From CAIWHR01 sp963846855 (lineage in GTDB: Bacteria > Pseudomonadota > Gammaproteobacteria > Burkholderiales > Casimicrobiaceae), in NCBI GenBank assembly GCA_963846855.1, contig CAWJXK010000007.1, positions 62,001 through 126,000 on the forward strand: a DNA stretch of 64,000 nt, in the 5' to 3' direction. Both the position numbers and the translations under genes were made by a program. Below are positions 38,558 to 47,247 of this stretch, piece after piece. Below the pieces are notes generated by a model that had not been told where the DNA came from, searched no databases, and worked only from the letters and a program-made list of their open reading frames with translations. The number at the start of each line of letters is the position of its first letter. The first letter of the stretch is position 1.

Positions 38558-38938
38558 ATGACGCCACGCCCCCTTCTTTTCGCGCTGGGCTTCGCCATCG
38601 CAATATTTTCACTGTCGGCGACGGGCCAGATGAACTACGGCAATGCGCCCTCGCCGGCAGCGTCGCCGCCGGCGACGCAGGGCGCCCCGACGCCCGTCCC
38701 GGAAACGCCCGCGACGACGACATCGGCGCCCGCGAACACGATGCATGCGACCGGCAAGCACATGCATCACGCGCGGCACGGTGCTCGGGCGTCGCACGCA
38801 TCGGCCGCGCCGCCGGTCGCCATGTCGGGAACCGGAGATCCGGCCTACCACGCGGCGTTGCAACAATGCGTCGCCGGGCCGATGGTGCGGCGTGAAACGT
38901 GTCTCGACGACGCGATCACTCGCTACAGCCATTCCTAG
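38558..38938 (+). CDS. small exported protein of unknown function
   Basis: The protein has 126 residues. ATG 38558 follows TGGAGG. A signal peptide (residues 1-23, ending SATGQ) is followed by a Pro/Ala/Thr-rich stretch and a His-rich patch (MHATGKHMHHARHGARASHAS). It ends with a compact segment containing two Cys (QQCVAGP, ETCLDDA) that could form a disulfide. The His patch could bind metal. I recognise no family. Confidence 0.65.
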   Translation: MTPRPLLFALGFAIAIFSLSATGQMNYGNAPSPAASPPATQGAPTPVPETPATTTSAPANTMHATGKHMHHARHGARASHASAAPPVAMSGTGDPAYHAALQQCVAGPMVRRETCLDDAITRYSHS

Positions 38939-39076
38939 ACTGCTAGACTGAATCGACGCGATGTTGCCGCGCTCGCCGTGACGGCCGGCGCGGCGGATGA
39001 CCGACGGACCGCGGCGATGCCCGCGCGGCGAATCACGGGAGCCGATGCAAGCCGTGTGTGAGGGGAGGAGACGCGC

Positions 39077-39964
39077 ATGACAGAGGTCGAGCCGATCGCA
39101 GTGCCCGTGGAAGATGCGCGGGAGCGCGCCGTCGCGCGGCGAACGCCGCAGGCCGTCGCCAGCGCCTGGAGCGGATGGATCGCGGCGCTCATCATCGGAC
39201 TCGGCGTCGCCGCGGCGATTTATTTCTACCAACGGCCTGCCTCCGAATCGCCGACGCCGCCACCGCCGGGCACGTCGCGGGAGGCGCTACCCCGGGCGGC
39301 GTTACCCGAGGACGCGATCCGCCATCCGCTTCCCGAGGCGCTGGTGCAATCCGTTCCGCAGGAGCCGCTTCCGCCGCTCGATCGCAGCGACGCGGCGCTG
39401 CAGGAAGCCCTGGTGGCACTCGCCGGCCCCGTGTCGGCACGCGACCTCTTCCATCCCGACGAAATCGCCCGGCGCGTCGTGGTCACGGTCGACAACCTGC
39501 CGCGCAGGAAATTGCCCGCGCAACTCCTTCCAGTCAAACCGGCGGCGGGATCGCTCGTCACCTCGCCCGATAAAGGCGGCCTCGCCGTCGCGGCCGCGAA
39601 CGACGCGCGCTACGCGGCCTACGCGGCGATGATGACGGCGGTGGACACGAAAAAGCTCGTCGCGGCGTACGTGCATTTCTATCCGCTGTTCCAGGAGGAG
39701 TACCGCACGCTGGGCTACCCTTACGGCGCGTTCAACGATCGCGTGATCGAGGCGATCGACGATCTCCTCGCGGCGCCGGAGATCGACGGGCCGGTCGGCC
39801 TGGTGCAGCCCAAGGTCGTCTACGAGTTTGCCGACCCGGGACTCGAATCGTTGTCCGCCGGGCAGAAGCTCATGGTGCGGATCGGGCCGCGCGACGAGCG
39901 CGCCGCCAAGGCCTGGCTTCGCGACATTCGGAAGCAGCTGACGAGCGGCAGCGCGGGGCGATAG
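39077..39964 (+). CDS. DUF3014 domain protein, single membrane anchor
   Basis: The protein has 295 residues. One helix at about 33-51 anchors a periplasmic domain. The core (ARDLFHPDEIARRVVVTVDNLPRRKLP; YAAYAAMMTAVDTKKLVAAYVHFYPLFQEEY) matches DUF3014. Its function is unknown. GGGGAGGAG lies before the ATG. It is transcribed alone, with convergent higBA following. Confidence 0.85.
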   Translation: MTEVEPIAVPVEDARERAVARRTPQAVASAWSGWIAALIIGLGVAAAIYFYQRPASESPTPPPPGTSREALPRAALPEDAIRHPLPEALVQSVPQEPLPPLDRSDAALQEALVALAGPVSARDLFHPDEIARRVVVTVDNLPRRKLPAQLLPVKPAAGSLVTSPDKGGLAVAAANDARYAAYAAMMTAVDTKKLVAAYVHFYPLFQEEYRTLGYPYGAFNDRVIEAIDDLLAAPEIDGPVGLVQPKVVYEFADPGLESLSAGQKLMVRIGPRDERAAKAWLRDIRKQLTSGSAGR

Positions 39965-40154
39965 CGCGCGAGGTCAGGGCCCGCCGCCCAACGGCGATCA
40001 GCGTGGCCGTGGCCGGCGCTGCAGCAATTCCAGGCGCGCGTCGTCGCACCTCCGACTGTGCACGCGGTGCTCGTCGCCGAAGGGCTCGTCTCGAAGGAAG
40101 TCGCGGCGGCCTGACGCCAACTTCGCGCCACGCTCGGTCACGTCGCAGCTGATT

Positions 40155-40466
40155 TCACGCGGCGTCCCGGGAAAGCGGCGTGACGTCGGCCAGGCGTGAC
40201 GGGTCCTGCGCGAGGCGCCAGAGGTCGAGCGCCTCCTGCATCCGCAGCCAGCTCTCGGGCGAATGGCCGAGCAGCTTCGCGATGCGCGCCGCGAGCTCGA
40301 CGGACAGATCACGCCTTTCCTGGAGCAGCGTGTTGACGGTCACCCGCGACACGCCGAGCCGCTGCGCCAGCTCGCCCTGCGACATCCTGAGCGCGGGGAG
40401 CACGTCTTCGCGCAGGATCGCACCCGGGTGGGTAGGGGCGCGGTGCCGATCGCGCAGCGATTTCAT
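40155..40466 (-). CDS. higA: HigA-type Xre antitoxin
   Basis: The protein has 103 residues. THPGAILREDVLPALRMSQGELAQRLGVSRVTVNTLLQERRDL is the HigA/VapI helix-turn-helix, followed by the SVELAARIAKLLGHSPESWLRMQ block. It would neutralise HigB and repress the operon. The start codon overlaps the higB stop by one base (TGATG), so the two are translationally coupled in the toxin-first order typical of higBA. Confidence 0.92.
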   Translation of the reverse strand: MKSLRDRHRAPTHPGAILREDVLPALRMSQGELAQRLGVSRVTVNTLLQERRDLSVELAARIAKLLGHSPESWLRMQEALDLWRLAQDPSRLADVTPLSRDAA

Positions 40467-40744
40467 CAGTGGTAATCCTCGAGATCGACATCGACGGCGT
40501 CCTCGCCATCGAATGCAAACGTAACCCGCAAGTTGCCCGTTACGGCGACTGCGAATCTGCCCTCCCGATCGCCGCGCAGCGAATGAAATTGCCATCCGGG
40601 AACGTTCATGTCCCACGGGCGTGATGCCGCATCGAGCCGATCGAGCATTCGCTCTATTCGCGTCCGATGCGCGTGGGGAATTCCCTTGATTGCGCTCGTC
40701 ATGAAAAATCGGGCGAGGCCCTTATGGCGAAACGTACGGATCAT
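40466..40744 (-). CDS. higB: HigB/RelE-type toxin
   Basis: The protein has 92 residues, the normal length. It opens MIRTFRHKGLARFF and has GWQFHSLRGDREGRFAVAV and NLRVTFAFDG, the RelE-fold core of HigB with Arg/His residues that cut mRNA in the ribosome. A sigma-70 promoter with operator repeats lies immediately upstream. The mRNA leader would be very short (16 nt from the -10 hexamer to the ATG). Confidence 0.92.
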   Translation of the reverse strand: MIRTFRHKGLARFFMTSAIKGIPHAHRTRIERMLDRLDAASRPWDMNVPGWQFHSLRGDREGRFAVAVTGNLRVTFAFDGEDAVDVDLEDYH

Positions 40745-40760
40745 GGGTTGGGGCGGGACC

Positions 40761-40802
40761 AGTATAAAGCATCGCTTTACAGCATGTCAAGTAATGCGTT
40801 AC
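40761..40802 (-). promoter_or_regulatory. higBA promoter with HigA operator repeats
   Basis: On the minus strand, TTGACA (40790-40785), an 18-nt spacer and TATACT (40766-40761) form a near-consensus promoter. TAAAGC-nnn-GCTTTA (40765-40779) overlaps the -10, and GTAA-nnnn-TTAC (40791-40802) lies just upstream of the -35. Both begin with CTGTAA on the minus strand, suggesting two operator half-site pairs for autorepression. Confidence 0.7.
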
Positions 40803-40975
40803 AGGCCAGGGGAAGTGGAGCAATGGGGTCCAGGGCGAAGAGTGCCATCGGCCATCAGAATGATCGCGCCCGATGCGCCACAATGCATTCGGTCATGAGG
40901 CCGAGTTGCCACCGACCTCGGCTCCATGGTCCGTGCGCGAGGACACCTCAGCGAATGCTGCGCGGCAGCGCTGCG

Positions 40976-41944
40976 TCAGAACTTCGACTTGCGCTGAGTC
41001 TGCGCGACGGCGGTCGGCTGCAGCGAGAAGACCGCGTCCGACGTCGCGATCGCCTGTGGGGCGGCAACGTCCTTCTGGTATCCGCTGCCGACCCAGTCGA
41101 TGAAATCGCGCGCGGGAAGGTCGAGCGGCTTGAGATCGTCGGCGTCGAAGCGCCCGCCGTGCGCCTCGAAATAATCGAGCGCGCGCTGCGACTCGACCCA
41201 GTTCTTGGAGTGATTTCGGAACGCCGGCAGCAGCCGGAAGGTGAGCCGACCCTTCACCGTTGCGTCCCACTTGAAGTGGTGGATCTGCGTCCACTTGCCG
41301 AACGTCTGCGCCTTCATGCCGGCGTTGACGTAGTGATTCCCGTTCGACAGCGTGACGTCGCCGCGCGCGAACGTGATCTTCTGCCGCTCGCCTCCGCCGA
41401 AACGCGTCGGAAGAAAGCACGCGACCGGGAATTGCTCCCAGACTGACCGGCGAGGATCCCAGGGGGGCAGCCCGCCGTCGGCGGCGACGCGGTCGATCAT
41501 CACGCCGCGGAACAGGTTGATGTCGTACTTGCCCGCCCACGCCGCGAGATCGGCCAGCGGCGCCGGATACAGCTGGAACTCGTCGGCGTCGCTCCACACG
41601 ATCCAGTCCGTCGCCTTGGCGTGCTGGCGCTGCAGCGCGTCGTGCGAATTGCGCAATGCCGTCGCGTTGTAGGGCGTGACCAGGAAATGGGGGTCGCCGA
41701 TCCCGTTGGCGGCGAGCATCGTGGCGAAGCGCTCACGGGCTCGCACGCGCTCGGAATCGGCGAGATCGGGCTCGGTCTGCAGCGTCAGCAGGAACCGCTC
41801 GGCGCCCAGCGCCCGGTAATGCGCGATCCATTGCGGCATCCGGTCGATGCGCATCGGCTCCAATGTCGATATGACGAAAATCATGCGGGCGGCGAGGTGG
41901 CCACAGTCGAGCCCCGCGGCTTTCCTGACAAAAAGGGGCTGCAT
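40976..41944 (-). CDS. glycosyltransferase family 2/92-like protein
   Basis: The protein has 322 residues. The GT-A core starts at MIFVISTLEPM, with EWIAHYR-like QWIAHYRALGAERFLL and the metal-binding DAD (residues 119-121) in IVWSDADEF. Late HHFKW matches the His of DUF23/GT92 members. It probably transfers a sugar in surface glycan synthesis, acceptor unknown. The start could instead be M21 (41884), which fits the fold better. It is a lone gene with no polysaccharide cluster around it. Confidence 0.75.
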   Translation of the reverse strand: MQPLFVRKAAGLDCGHLAARMIFVISTLEPMRIDRMPQWIAHYRALGAERFLLTLQTEPDLADSERVRARERFATMLAANGIGDPHFLVTPYNATALRNSHDALQRQHAKATDWIVWSDADEFQLYPAPLADLAAWAGKYDINLFRGVMIDRVAADGGLPPWDPRRSVWEQFPVACFLPTRFGGGERQKITFARGDVTLSNGNHYVNAGMKAQTFGKWTQIHHFKWDATVKGRLTFRLLPAFRNHSKNWVESQRALDYFEAHGGRFDADDLKPLDLPARDFIDWVGSGYQKDVAAPQAIATSDAVFSLQPTAVAQTQRKSKF

Positions 41945-42140
41945 TCTAGCGCGCGGGCGCGACGGTGCCTGAAAGCCCCCGGCCGGTCGGGGTTGTCGCC
42001 CACAACCCTGAATATGACAACGGCGTCAGAATGCGCTTTTTCCGACATTCGGCCGTCACAACCGCAGAATCTTGATGAAATAATCCGTTCCCGGGCTCGT
42101 CGCCCTTGACAGCGGACCTCGTTGTGGAAAAAAATCCCAC

Positions 42141-43058
42141 GTGCGCGCCCCCCGTCCGACGCCGTCTGCTCCCGACGCCGATCTCATCGATGCGGTCGAA
42201 CTCATCCTGCGCCCGCTGGTGCGGCTGTTCCTGGAGCAGGGGCTGGTGTTCGGAACCGCCGAAGAGTTGCTGAAAACCGCTTATGTTCGTGTTGCCGACG
42301 CCGAATACCGCCTTCGCGACGAGCCGCCGACCGACAGCCGGGTCAGCGTGCTCACCGGCGTCCATCGCAAGGACGTCCGCCGCTTGCGCGACCCCGGCGT
42401 CGCGGCGACGCAGCCGCCGGTCGATCTGCCATTCGCATCGGAAGTGGTCACCCGCTGGATCAGCGACGCCCGTTATCTCGATGCGCGCGGCAGTCCGCGC
42501 GTGCTTCCGCGCGCCGCTCTGCCGCCCGCGCCGTCGTTCGACGATCTGGTGTCCGGCATCAGCACGGACGTCCGCCCGCGCGTTCTGCTGGACGAGCTCG
42601 TCCGCCTCGGCGTGGCCGCGAAGACGAAGGACGGCAACGTCGAGCTGCTGGTCTCCGCGTTCGTGCCGCAGAAGGACCGCAGTCAGCGCGTGTTCTACCT
42701 CGGCCGCAACCTCCACGACCATCTCGCCGCGTGCGTGCACAACCTCGTCGGACGCGAGCCGTCGATGATGGAACAGAGCGTGTTCTCGTTCGAGCTCTCC
42801 GACGCCTCCGTCGAGAAGGTCGCCGAGCTCACGCGCATCGAATGGAAAAACGTCGTCGGCCGCCTGATCCGGGCGCTCGGCGAATGCGAAGAGCGGGACC
42901 GCCTCACCGGCGAGACCTCGCGCCGCATGAATATCGGCATGTATTTCTTTCACGAATCCGCGGAGAGCCCAGCGTCGCACGGCTCGCCGAGATCGCGTCG
43001 ACGGGCGGCGCCCGCGCAAGGCACTGGCGCACCCCGTTCGACAAGGAGAAGCAAATGA
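42141..43058 (+). CDS. DUF6502 family protein
   Basis: The protein has 305 residues with a GTG start. DADLIDAVELILRPLVRLFLEQGLVFGTAEELLKTAYVRVA and VLTGVHRKDVRRLR are typical of the DUF6502 family, whose N-terminus looks like a winged or helix-turn-helix DNA-binding region. No enzyme motif is seen. It overlaps the following DUF5666 gene by ATGA. DUF6502 and DUF5666 genes are known to occur side by side, so the two are probably one functional unit. Confidence 0.8.
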   Translation: MRAPRPTPSAPDADLIDAVELILRPLVRLFLEQGLVFGTAEELLKTAYVRVADAEYRLRDEPPTDSRVSVLTGVHRKDVRRLRDPGVAATQPPVDLPFASEVVTRWISDARYLDARGSPRVLPRAALPPAPSFDDLVSGISTDVRPRVLLDELVRLGVAAKTKDGNVELLVSAFVPQKDRSQRVFYLGRNLHDHLAACVHNLVGREPSMMEQSVFSFELSDASVEKVAELTRIEWKNVVGRLIRALGECEERDRLTGETSRRMNIGMYFFHESAESPASHGSPRSRRRAAPAQGTGAPRSTRRSK

Positions 43059-44611
43059 ACTGCACGCACCCGGTCGGACGAATGGCAATCGTCACGCTGC
43101 TCGCATTGCTGACGGCGCCGTTGGCCTTTGGTGTGGGCACCGGCGGAACGGGCCTTCGCGTTCACGCGCATGGCGCGCTTTCCAGGATGGGCGGCGTGAT
43201 CGTCAAGGGCATCACGTTCGATCCGTCGCAGGCCGTGGTCACGATCAACGGGCAGGTGCGCTCCGCGGACGATCTGCTGCCGGGCATGGTGGCAAACGTC
43301 GACGGTAACGTCGTTCCGGGTCTGCAGGATGGCACCGCGTATTCGATCAACGTCACCCGCGTCGTGCTGGGCGCCGTCACCGACGTCTCACCCAGTGCGA
43401 TGACCCAGGTGGGCACTGGCGGCACGGGGCTCAGGATCCGGGTCGCGGGCATGACGATCAATCCGCGCGCCGACGTGGTGGTGGCGGGGTGTGCCTCGCT
43501 CAAGGACATCACTGTCGGCACGACGCTGGACGTCTACGGGTACAGCGACGGGATCTCCGGGACGGTCGACGCGACCCGGATCGAATGCGTCGCGCCGTCG
43601 GGCTCGGTCGAGCTCCACGGCGTCGCATCCGCGATCACGCCGATCTCCATGGTCGTGCAGGGCGTCACGATCGACATCAGCGCTGCACAATTCGTCGGAT
43701 TCACCGCGCCGATCGCCGCGGGCGACCGCGTCGAGGTGGAAGGCACCGCGAGTGCCAACGGTATCGTCGCCGCCACGGTGACGTTCGAGCCGGACGCCGA
43801 TTCCGAGAATGGCGAGGATGCCGAAGTCGAGGATGCGATCAGCGCGATGATCGCGCCGTCGGTGTTCGTCGTCGACAGCTTCGAGATCGACGCGACGCAC
43901 GCGCAATTCTCGAACGGCACCGCGGCGGACCTCGCCGTCGGCCGCGTCGTCCACGTCGAAGGCAAGGTGGTCGACGGCGTCCTCAACGCGAAATCGGTCG
44001 AGTTCGACGACGCGGATTCAGAGGATGGCGGCGGCACGGGAACGGAGCTGGACGATATCGACGGCGCGATTGCGGCGTTCGCCTCCGCCGCGAGCTTCGT
44101 CGTTCACGGCGTCACCGTCGACGCGAGCGCCGCGACCTTCCAGAACGGCACCCCGGCCGATCTCGCGAACGGCAAGGTCGTGAAAGTGTGGGGCAAGCGC
44201 ACCGGGAGCGCGATGAAGGCCACGAAGGTGCGGTTCGGCACGGGCGGCGACGGTGCGTCCGATGACCACGATGGCGCGAGCGACGATGCCCACGAGCAGG
44301 ACGACCACGAGCACGGCGACGCCTCCGAGCACTATTCTGGCCATCACGAAAGCGGCGACGAGCACGAGTCCGACGGGCCGGGGTCGCACGACGGCGGCGC
44401 AACGGCCGCAGCGAGCAGCGAAGTGCAAGGCAGGATCGCCACGATCGCGTCGACGGGCGTGTTCACCGTCGGCACCCGGCGGATCGATGCGCGCTCCGCA
44501 CGGTTCAGTGGCGGCAGCCTCGCCGGTGTGCATGTCGGCACGCGGGTTCATGCCACCGGTGCGATGCAGTCCGGCGTGCTCGTGGCGACGCGCGTCGAGC
44601 TCGACGACTAG
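43055..44611 (+). CDS. exported protein with tandem DUF5666 domains
   Basis: The protein has 518 residues. ATG 43055 overlaps the upstream stop and has AAGGAG before it. A signal peptide (about residues 1-28) precedes five or six repeats of the small beta-barrel DUF5666 pattern: short hydrophobic strand, ITPISMVVQGVTIDIS-like core, GDRVEVEGT-like turn. A low-complexity His/Asp/Glu/Ser-rich stretch at about 405-450 could bind metals. The function of the family is unknown. Confidence 0.85.
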   Translation: MNCTHPVGRMAIVTLLALLTAPLAFGVGTGGTGLRVHAHGALSRMGGVIVKGITFDPSQAVVTINGQVRSADDLLPGMVANVDGNVVPGLQDGTAYSINVTRVVLGAVTDVSPSAMTQVGTGGTGLRIRVAGMTINPRADVVVAGCASLKDITVGTTLDVYGYSDGISGTVDATRIECVAPSGSVELHGVASAITPISMVVQGVTIDISAAQFVGFTAPIAAGDRVEVEGTASANGIVAATVTFEPDADSENGEDAEVEDAISAMIAPSVFVVDSFEIDATHAQFSNGTAADLAVGRVVHVEGKVVDGVLNAKSVEFDDADSEDGGGTGTELDDIDGAIAAFASAASFVVHGVTVDASAATFQNGTPADLANGKVVKVWGKRTGSAMKATKVRFGTGGDGASDDHDGASDDAHEQDDHEHGDASEHYSGHHESGDEHESDGPGSHDGGATAAASSEVQGRIATIASTGVFTVGTRRIDARSARFSGGSLAGVHVGTRVHATGAMQSGVLVATRVELDD

Positions 44612-44774
44612 ATTTTCGCGGCGCGCACAGTTATCCGAACGAGGCGGTGCTGACGAGCCTGTCGGCGCCGCAAACTGCCGGCTGCCTGCAGGCACCGCGG
44701 TTCATTGACGCAGGGGCGGATCCGGCTCTTCCGAGTCGGGTCCGTCCTTGTCTTGTTGCGGAAGGTGAAAGGAT

Positions 44775-45170
44775 CTAGTGCGTTGGATACGCGAAGGCGA
44801 GGTGCCCGAATTCGCGGCCGAAGCGGCCGGCGGCACTCATGATCGCGTCGGCCATCGCGGCCTCGACGCGGGCGACGGCGACGACTGCGTCGCGGAATGG
44901 GCCGGAAGGCAGCGTCCCATTGGCGAGCTCGCCGAGCATGTTCGATTGCGCGCGGGCGAGCTCGCCCAGCATGTGCGCGTTGCGAATCTGTTCAGCAAGC
45001 ATCCTGTTGGCCGCGAACGAGGCCGCGGCGCGCGCGGCCTCCGCGCCCGCGATCGGCTGGCTGCCGAACTGCTCACGCGTCGTATCGGGCAACGGTCCCG
45101 GCGTGGCATCCGCGAGCGGGATGAAGGCGGCGCCGTGATCTCGCGGCGCGAGGGATTGCGATTCACTCAT
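44775..45170 (-). CDS. hypothetical helical protein
   Basis: The protein has 131 residues. It is Ala-rich and predicted helical, with an internal near-repeat HMLGELARAQ / NMLGELANGT (about 66-86). There is no signal peptide, membrane segment or known motif. GGAG-like sequence precedes the ATG. Codon use resembles the neighbours, so I take it as coding, but no family is recognised. Confidence 0.55.
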   Translation of the reverse strand: MSESQSLAPRDHGAAFIPLADATPGPLPDTTREQFGSQPIAGAEAARAAASFAANRMLAEQIRNAHMLGELARAQSNMLGELANGTLPSGPFRDAVVAVARVEAAMADAIMSAAGRFGREFGHLAFAYPTH

Positions 45171-45474
45171 GGAGATCTCCGACGAATTCGGTTGCCTTCA
45201 CACGTGCAAATTTCCGGCCAGGGCGGCAAGGCGCCCACCTCGAATGTGATCTGGCGCAAGGAATCGTCGCGATTTCGCCGGGTGGTCGGACGAGCGGCAT
45301 TGCGCGAAGGCGATCGGTAGACGACAACGCGCGGCGTCTACTCGGCACTCCGGACCGGCACGGGCGGAATGCGACGCCAATGGTCGCGCCGCATCCGTAT
45401 TCGAACTGACGTCGCGCGCGAAGCGGCTCCGCTTCCGTACCATGGAGCTCCGCGATAGGCTCGACCGGAGGCTG
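45171..45474. other. intergenic stretch
   Basis: The 304 bp upstream of the small helical gene contain no convincing reading frame, promoter or repeat. They end at the stop codon of the truncated antitoxin gene. Confidence 0.35.
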
Positions 45475-45648
45475 CTACTTTCCCTGTTTCGACGCGTCCG
45501 GCTGGAGTCCGCGCCGAATAACGCCGCGGACGATGTGCCGCAGCTCGGCCTCCGGATGCTCGCGCGTCAGCGCAACGTCGCGATCGGACATTGCGCGAAC
45601 GCGCGCCCAGTCCGTTCGGGACTTGCGCGAAGTAGATTGCTTTTTCAT
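45475..45648 (-). pseudogene. truncated BrnA-type antitoxin (N-terminal half)
   Basis: A 57-codon minus-strand frame, ATG 45648 to TAG 45477-45475, reads RTDWARVRAMSDRDVALTRE then HPEAELRHIVRGVIRRGLQP. That is the N-terminal part of BrnA-like antitoxins, which normally continue into a ribbon-helix-helix domain (SLRVD...LEWFK...YQTRINA). Here the protein stops after ten more residues, so the DNA-binding half is lost. No BrnT toxin adjoins it. It is either a decayed module or a short form that still binds toxin; an intact BrnTA pair is at 62995-63502. Confidence 0.55.
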
Positions 45649-45661
45649 GTAGCTGACGCGC

Positions 45662-45979
45662 TCAGCGGCGCGGATCGATCGTCGGTGCCGATACCGTAGT
45701 CGGACCGCTCACAAGGATTTCCACTTTTTCGGCGCCGCGCAGGCGCGCGCGGATCATTCGCTCGACGATGATCCGCTCGCACAGCCGGAACAGCAGCCAG
45801 AACATCATGCTGAGATACGCGGAGCTCAGGAGCTCGACCAGCTGCTGCAACGCGCCGTCCTCGATGACCATCAGGCCGTACTGAACGAACAGATCAATGT
45901 TCATCTTCAGCAGCACGAAGAGATTGACCGACGTGACGCCGAACGCCAGGAAGAACGCGCCCATCAGCACGAACGTCAC
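45662..45979 (-). CDS. small membrane protein of unknown function, start uncertain
   Basis: The frame encodes 105 residues from GTG 45979, with helices at about 2-25 and 48-66 and a basic C-terminal tail. The same frame stays open upstream to 46127 and reads convincingly as protein (LLIRFGITAIDKLLAAPQYW) but offers no ATG, GTG or TTG before that stop. The true start may therefore be a rare codon, or the 5' end may carry a sequence error. No family is recognised. Confidence 0.5.
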   Translation of the reverse strand: MTFVLMGAFFLAFGVTSVNLFVLLKMNIDLFVQYGLMVIEDGALQQLVELLSSAYLSMMFWLLFRLCERIIVERMIRARLRGAEKVEILVSGPTTVSAPTIDPRR

Positions 45980-46126
45980 CTTGGGGTGACGATAGAGGTA
46001 GTTGACCCAGTACTGCGGGGCCGCGAGGAGCTTGTCGATGGCCGTGATCCCGAACCGGATTAACAGCAGGCGCGATGCGCGCGAAGAGTGCAGTCTAACC
46101 CCACTTGCACCTATTGAAAACGGCGT

Positions 46127-46429
46127 TCACCCGCGCGCCATCCGCTTCAGGGATATCCGCAGGTCGCGTCCGACCGCGCTCGCAGCCTTGATCAGCGTGT
46201 CGAGCTGCACCGCCGTGTAGGCGGGATCGAGCACCCGGTCGAGTTGCGAGCGACTCGTCCCCATTCTTCGCGCCATTGCGACCTTGGTCAGCTTCGCTTC
46301 CTTCATCGCTTCGTCGACGGCCTCGGAGAGCGCGCGCTTGACCCCCGCTGCCTGCACGTCGTCGAAGATCGCCTCCTCGCGGAGGAAGTCATCGAAATTC
46401 GAACCCCGGTGCCTATTGCGCTTCCGCAT
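46127..46429 (-). CDS. Xre-type antitoxin/regulator without adjacent toxin
   Basis: The protein has 100 residues from ATG 46429, with GGAG upstream. FDDFLREEAIFDDVQAAGVKRALSEAVDEAMKEAKLTKVAMARRMGTSRSQLDRVLDP is typical of HigA-like antitoxins that pair with RelE-like toxins. The partner normally lies just upstream, but 46430-46546 carries no toxin frame. It is an orphan antitoxin or stand-alone regulator. Its stop codon also closes the frame of the next leftward gene. Confidence 0.8.
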   Translation of the reverse strand: MRKRNRHRGSNFDDFLREEAIFDDVQAAGVKRALSEAVDEAMKEAKLTKVAMARRMGTSRSQLDRVLDPAYTAVQLDTLIKAASAVGRDLRISLKRMARG

Positions 46430-46546
46430 CCTGCCACTCCTTCCAACGCGTTTGGGTAGCGTAGAAGATTGCGCACAATTTGAGAAGCCTCTACGCGAAT
46501 CGAAATGTACCATAACCGGTACAGATGCGCGAGGCCGTGATGCCGA

Positions 46547-47023
46547 TTACGCGCAGAACCGTCGTCCCAGCCAGTTGTCGAGCGCGATCTTGCCCGGCCC
46601 GTAGAAGATCGTCACGAGCAGCAGCGCGCCCCAGAGGATGTGGTCCTTGAGGCCGGCGGGCGAGAGCCCGGGATACGAGGCCGCTGCGACGCAGTTGAAC
46701 ACGAAGAGCGCAATCGCGGCGGCGCGGGTGCCGAGCCCGAAGAACAGGAAGACCGGCAGCACGAGCTCGGCGGTGGTGCCCATCACCGCAGCGACGTGCG
46801 GCGGCAGGATCGGGACGTGGAATTCGTTCTCGAAGAGCCCGAGCGTGCCGGTCCAGTTGCCGATCTTGATCATTCCGGACGTGAAGAACACGCGGACGAT
46901 GTAGAGCCGAATCGCCAACGCGAACAGCGGCTGCGCCCGGTCAAGGAGCCGCGTGGCGGCGCAGTAAAGGCTGCCGGCGTGCCCGAGCGGCGAAGACGGC
47001 GGTGTTACGGTGGCGGCTTCCAT
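46547..47023 (-). CDS. bufD: DoxX family membrane protein, probable BufD
   Basis: The protein has 158 residues from ATG 47023, preceded by AGGAG. It has four helices and the DoxX pattern IRLYIVRVFFTSGMIKIGNW, ELVLPVFLFFGLGTRAAA and DHILWGALLLVTIFYGPG. It follows bufA-bufB-bufC on the same strand; DoxX-type BufD proteins are a known fourth member of bufferin operons. A 225-bp gap with REP-like repeats separates it from bufC, so co-transcription is uncertain. The membrane role in copper handling is unclear. Confidence 0.75.
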   Translation of the reverse strand: MEAATVTPPSSPLGHAGSLYCAATRLLDRAQPLFALAIRLYIVRVFFTSGMIKIGNWTGTLGLFENEFHVPILPPHVAAVMGTTAELVLPVFLFFGLGTRAAAIALFVFNCVAAASYPGLSPAGLKDHILWGALLLVTIFYGPGKIALDNWLGRRFCA

Positions 47024-47076
47024 GGTCGTGCACTCCTGGGTCGTGAATTGCAAGTTCGTCGCATTACTCCACGTCA

Positions 47077-47156
47077 TTCCGGACGCGCCCGCAACGCGGG
47101 CGCGAGCCGGAACCCAGCGACTTTCAAAGACACTCGGTTCCCGCCTTCGCGGGAAC
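47077..47156. repeat. REP-like paired palindromes in the bufC-bufD gap
   Basis: TTCCGG-AC-GCGCCCGC...GCGGGCGC-GAG-CCGGAA (47077-47112) and GTTCCCGC-CTTC-GCGGGAAC (47137-47156) are two stem-loops about 24 bp apart, framed by GTCATTCCGG and GGGAACGACG. This is the layout of common intergenic REP/BIME units. They may lower expression of the distal gene. Confidence 0.65.
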
Positions 47157-47247
47157 GACGACAGGCAGTTATGTCACGCCTCTCAGACTGAGTACGCACA
47201 GGGTTCGTGTCGTGCCAATGGGTCGCCACGGCGGCGGGCAACTTACG

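Noticed and set aside
42122..44611. A single 829-codon frame covering the DUF6502 and DUF5666 genes.
   Set aside because: Before 43055 this frame is Arg/Pro-rich noise; the DUF6502 protein lies in another frame with its own start and stop.
45442..45699. An 85-codon rightward frame at the truncated brnA locus.
   Set aside because: The minus strand encodes a recognisable BrnA segment here; the rightward frame is its shadow.
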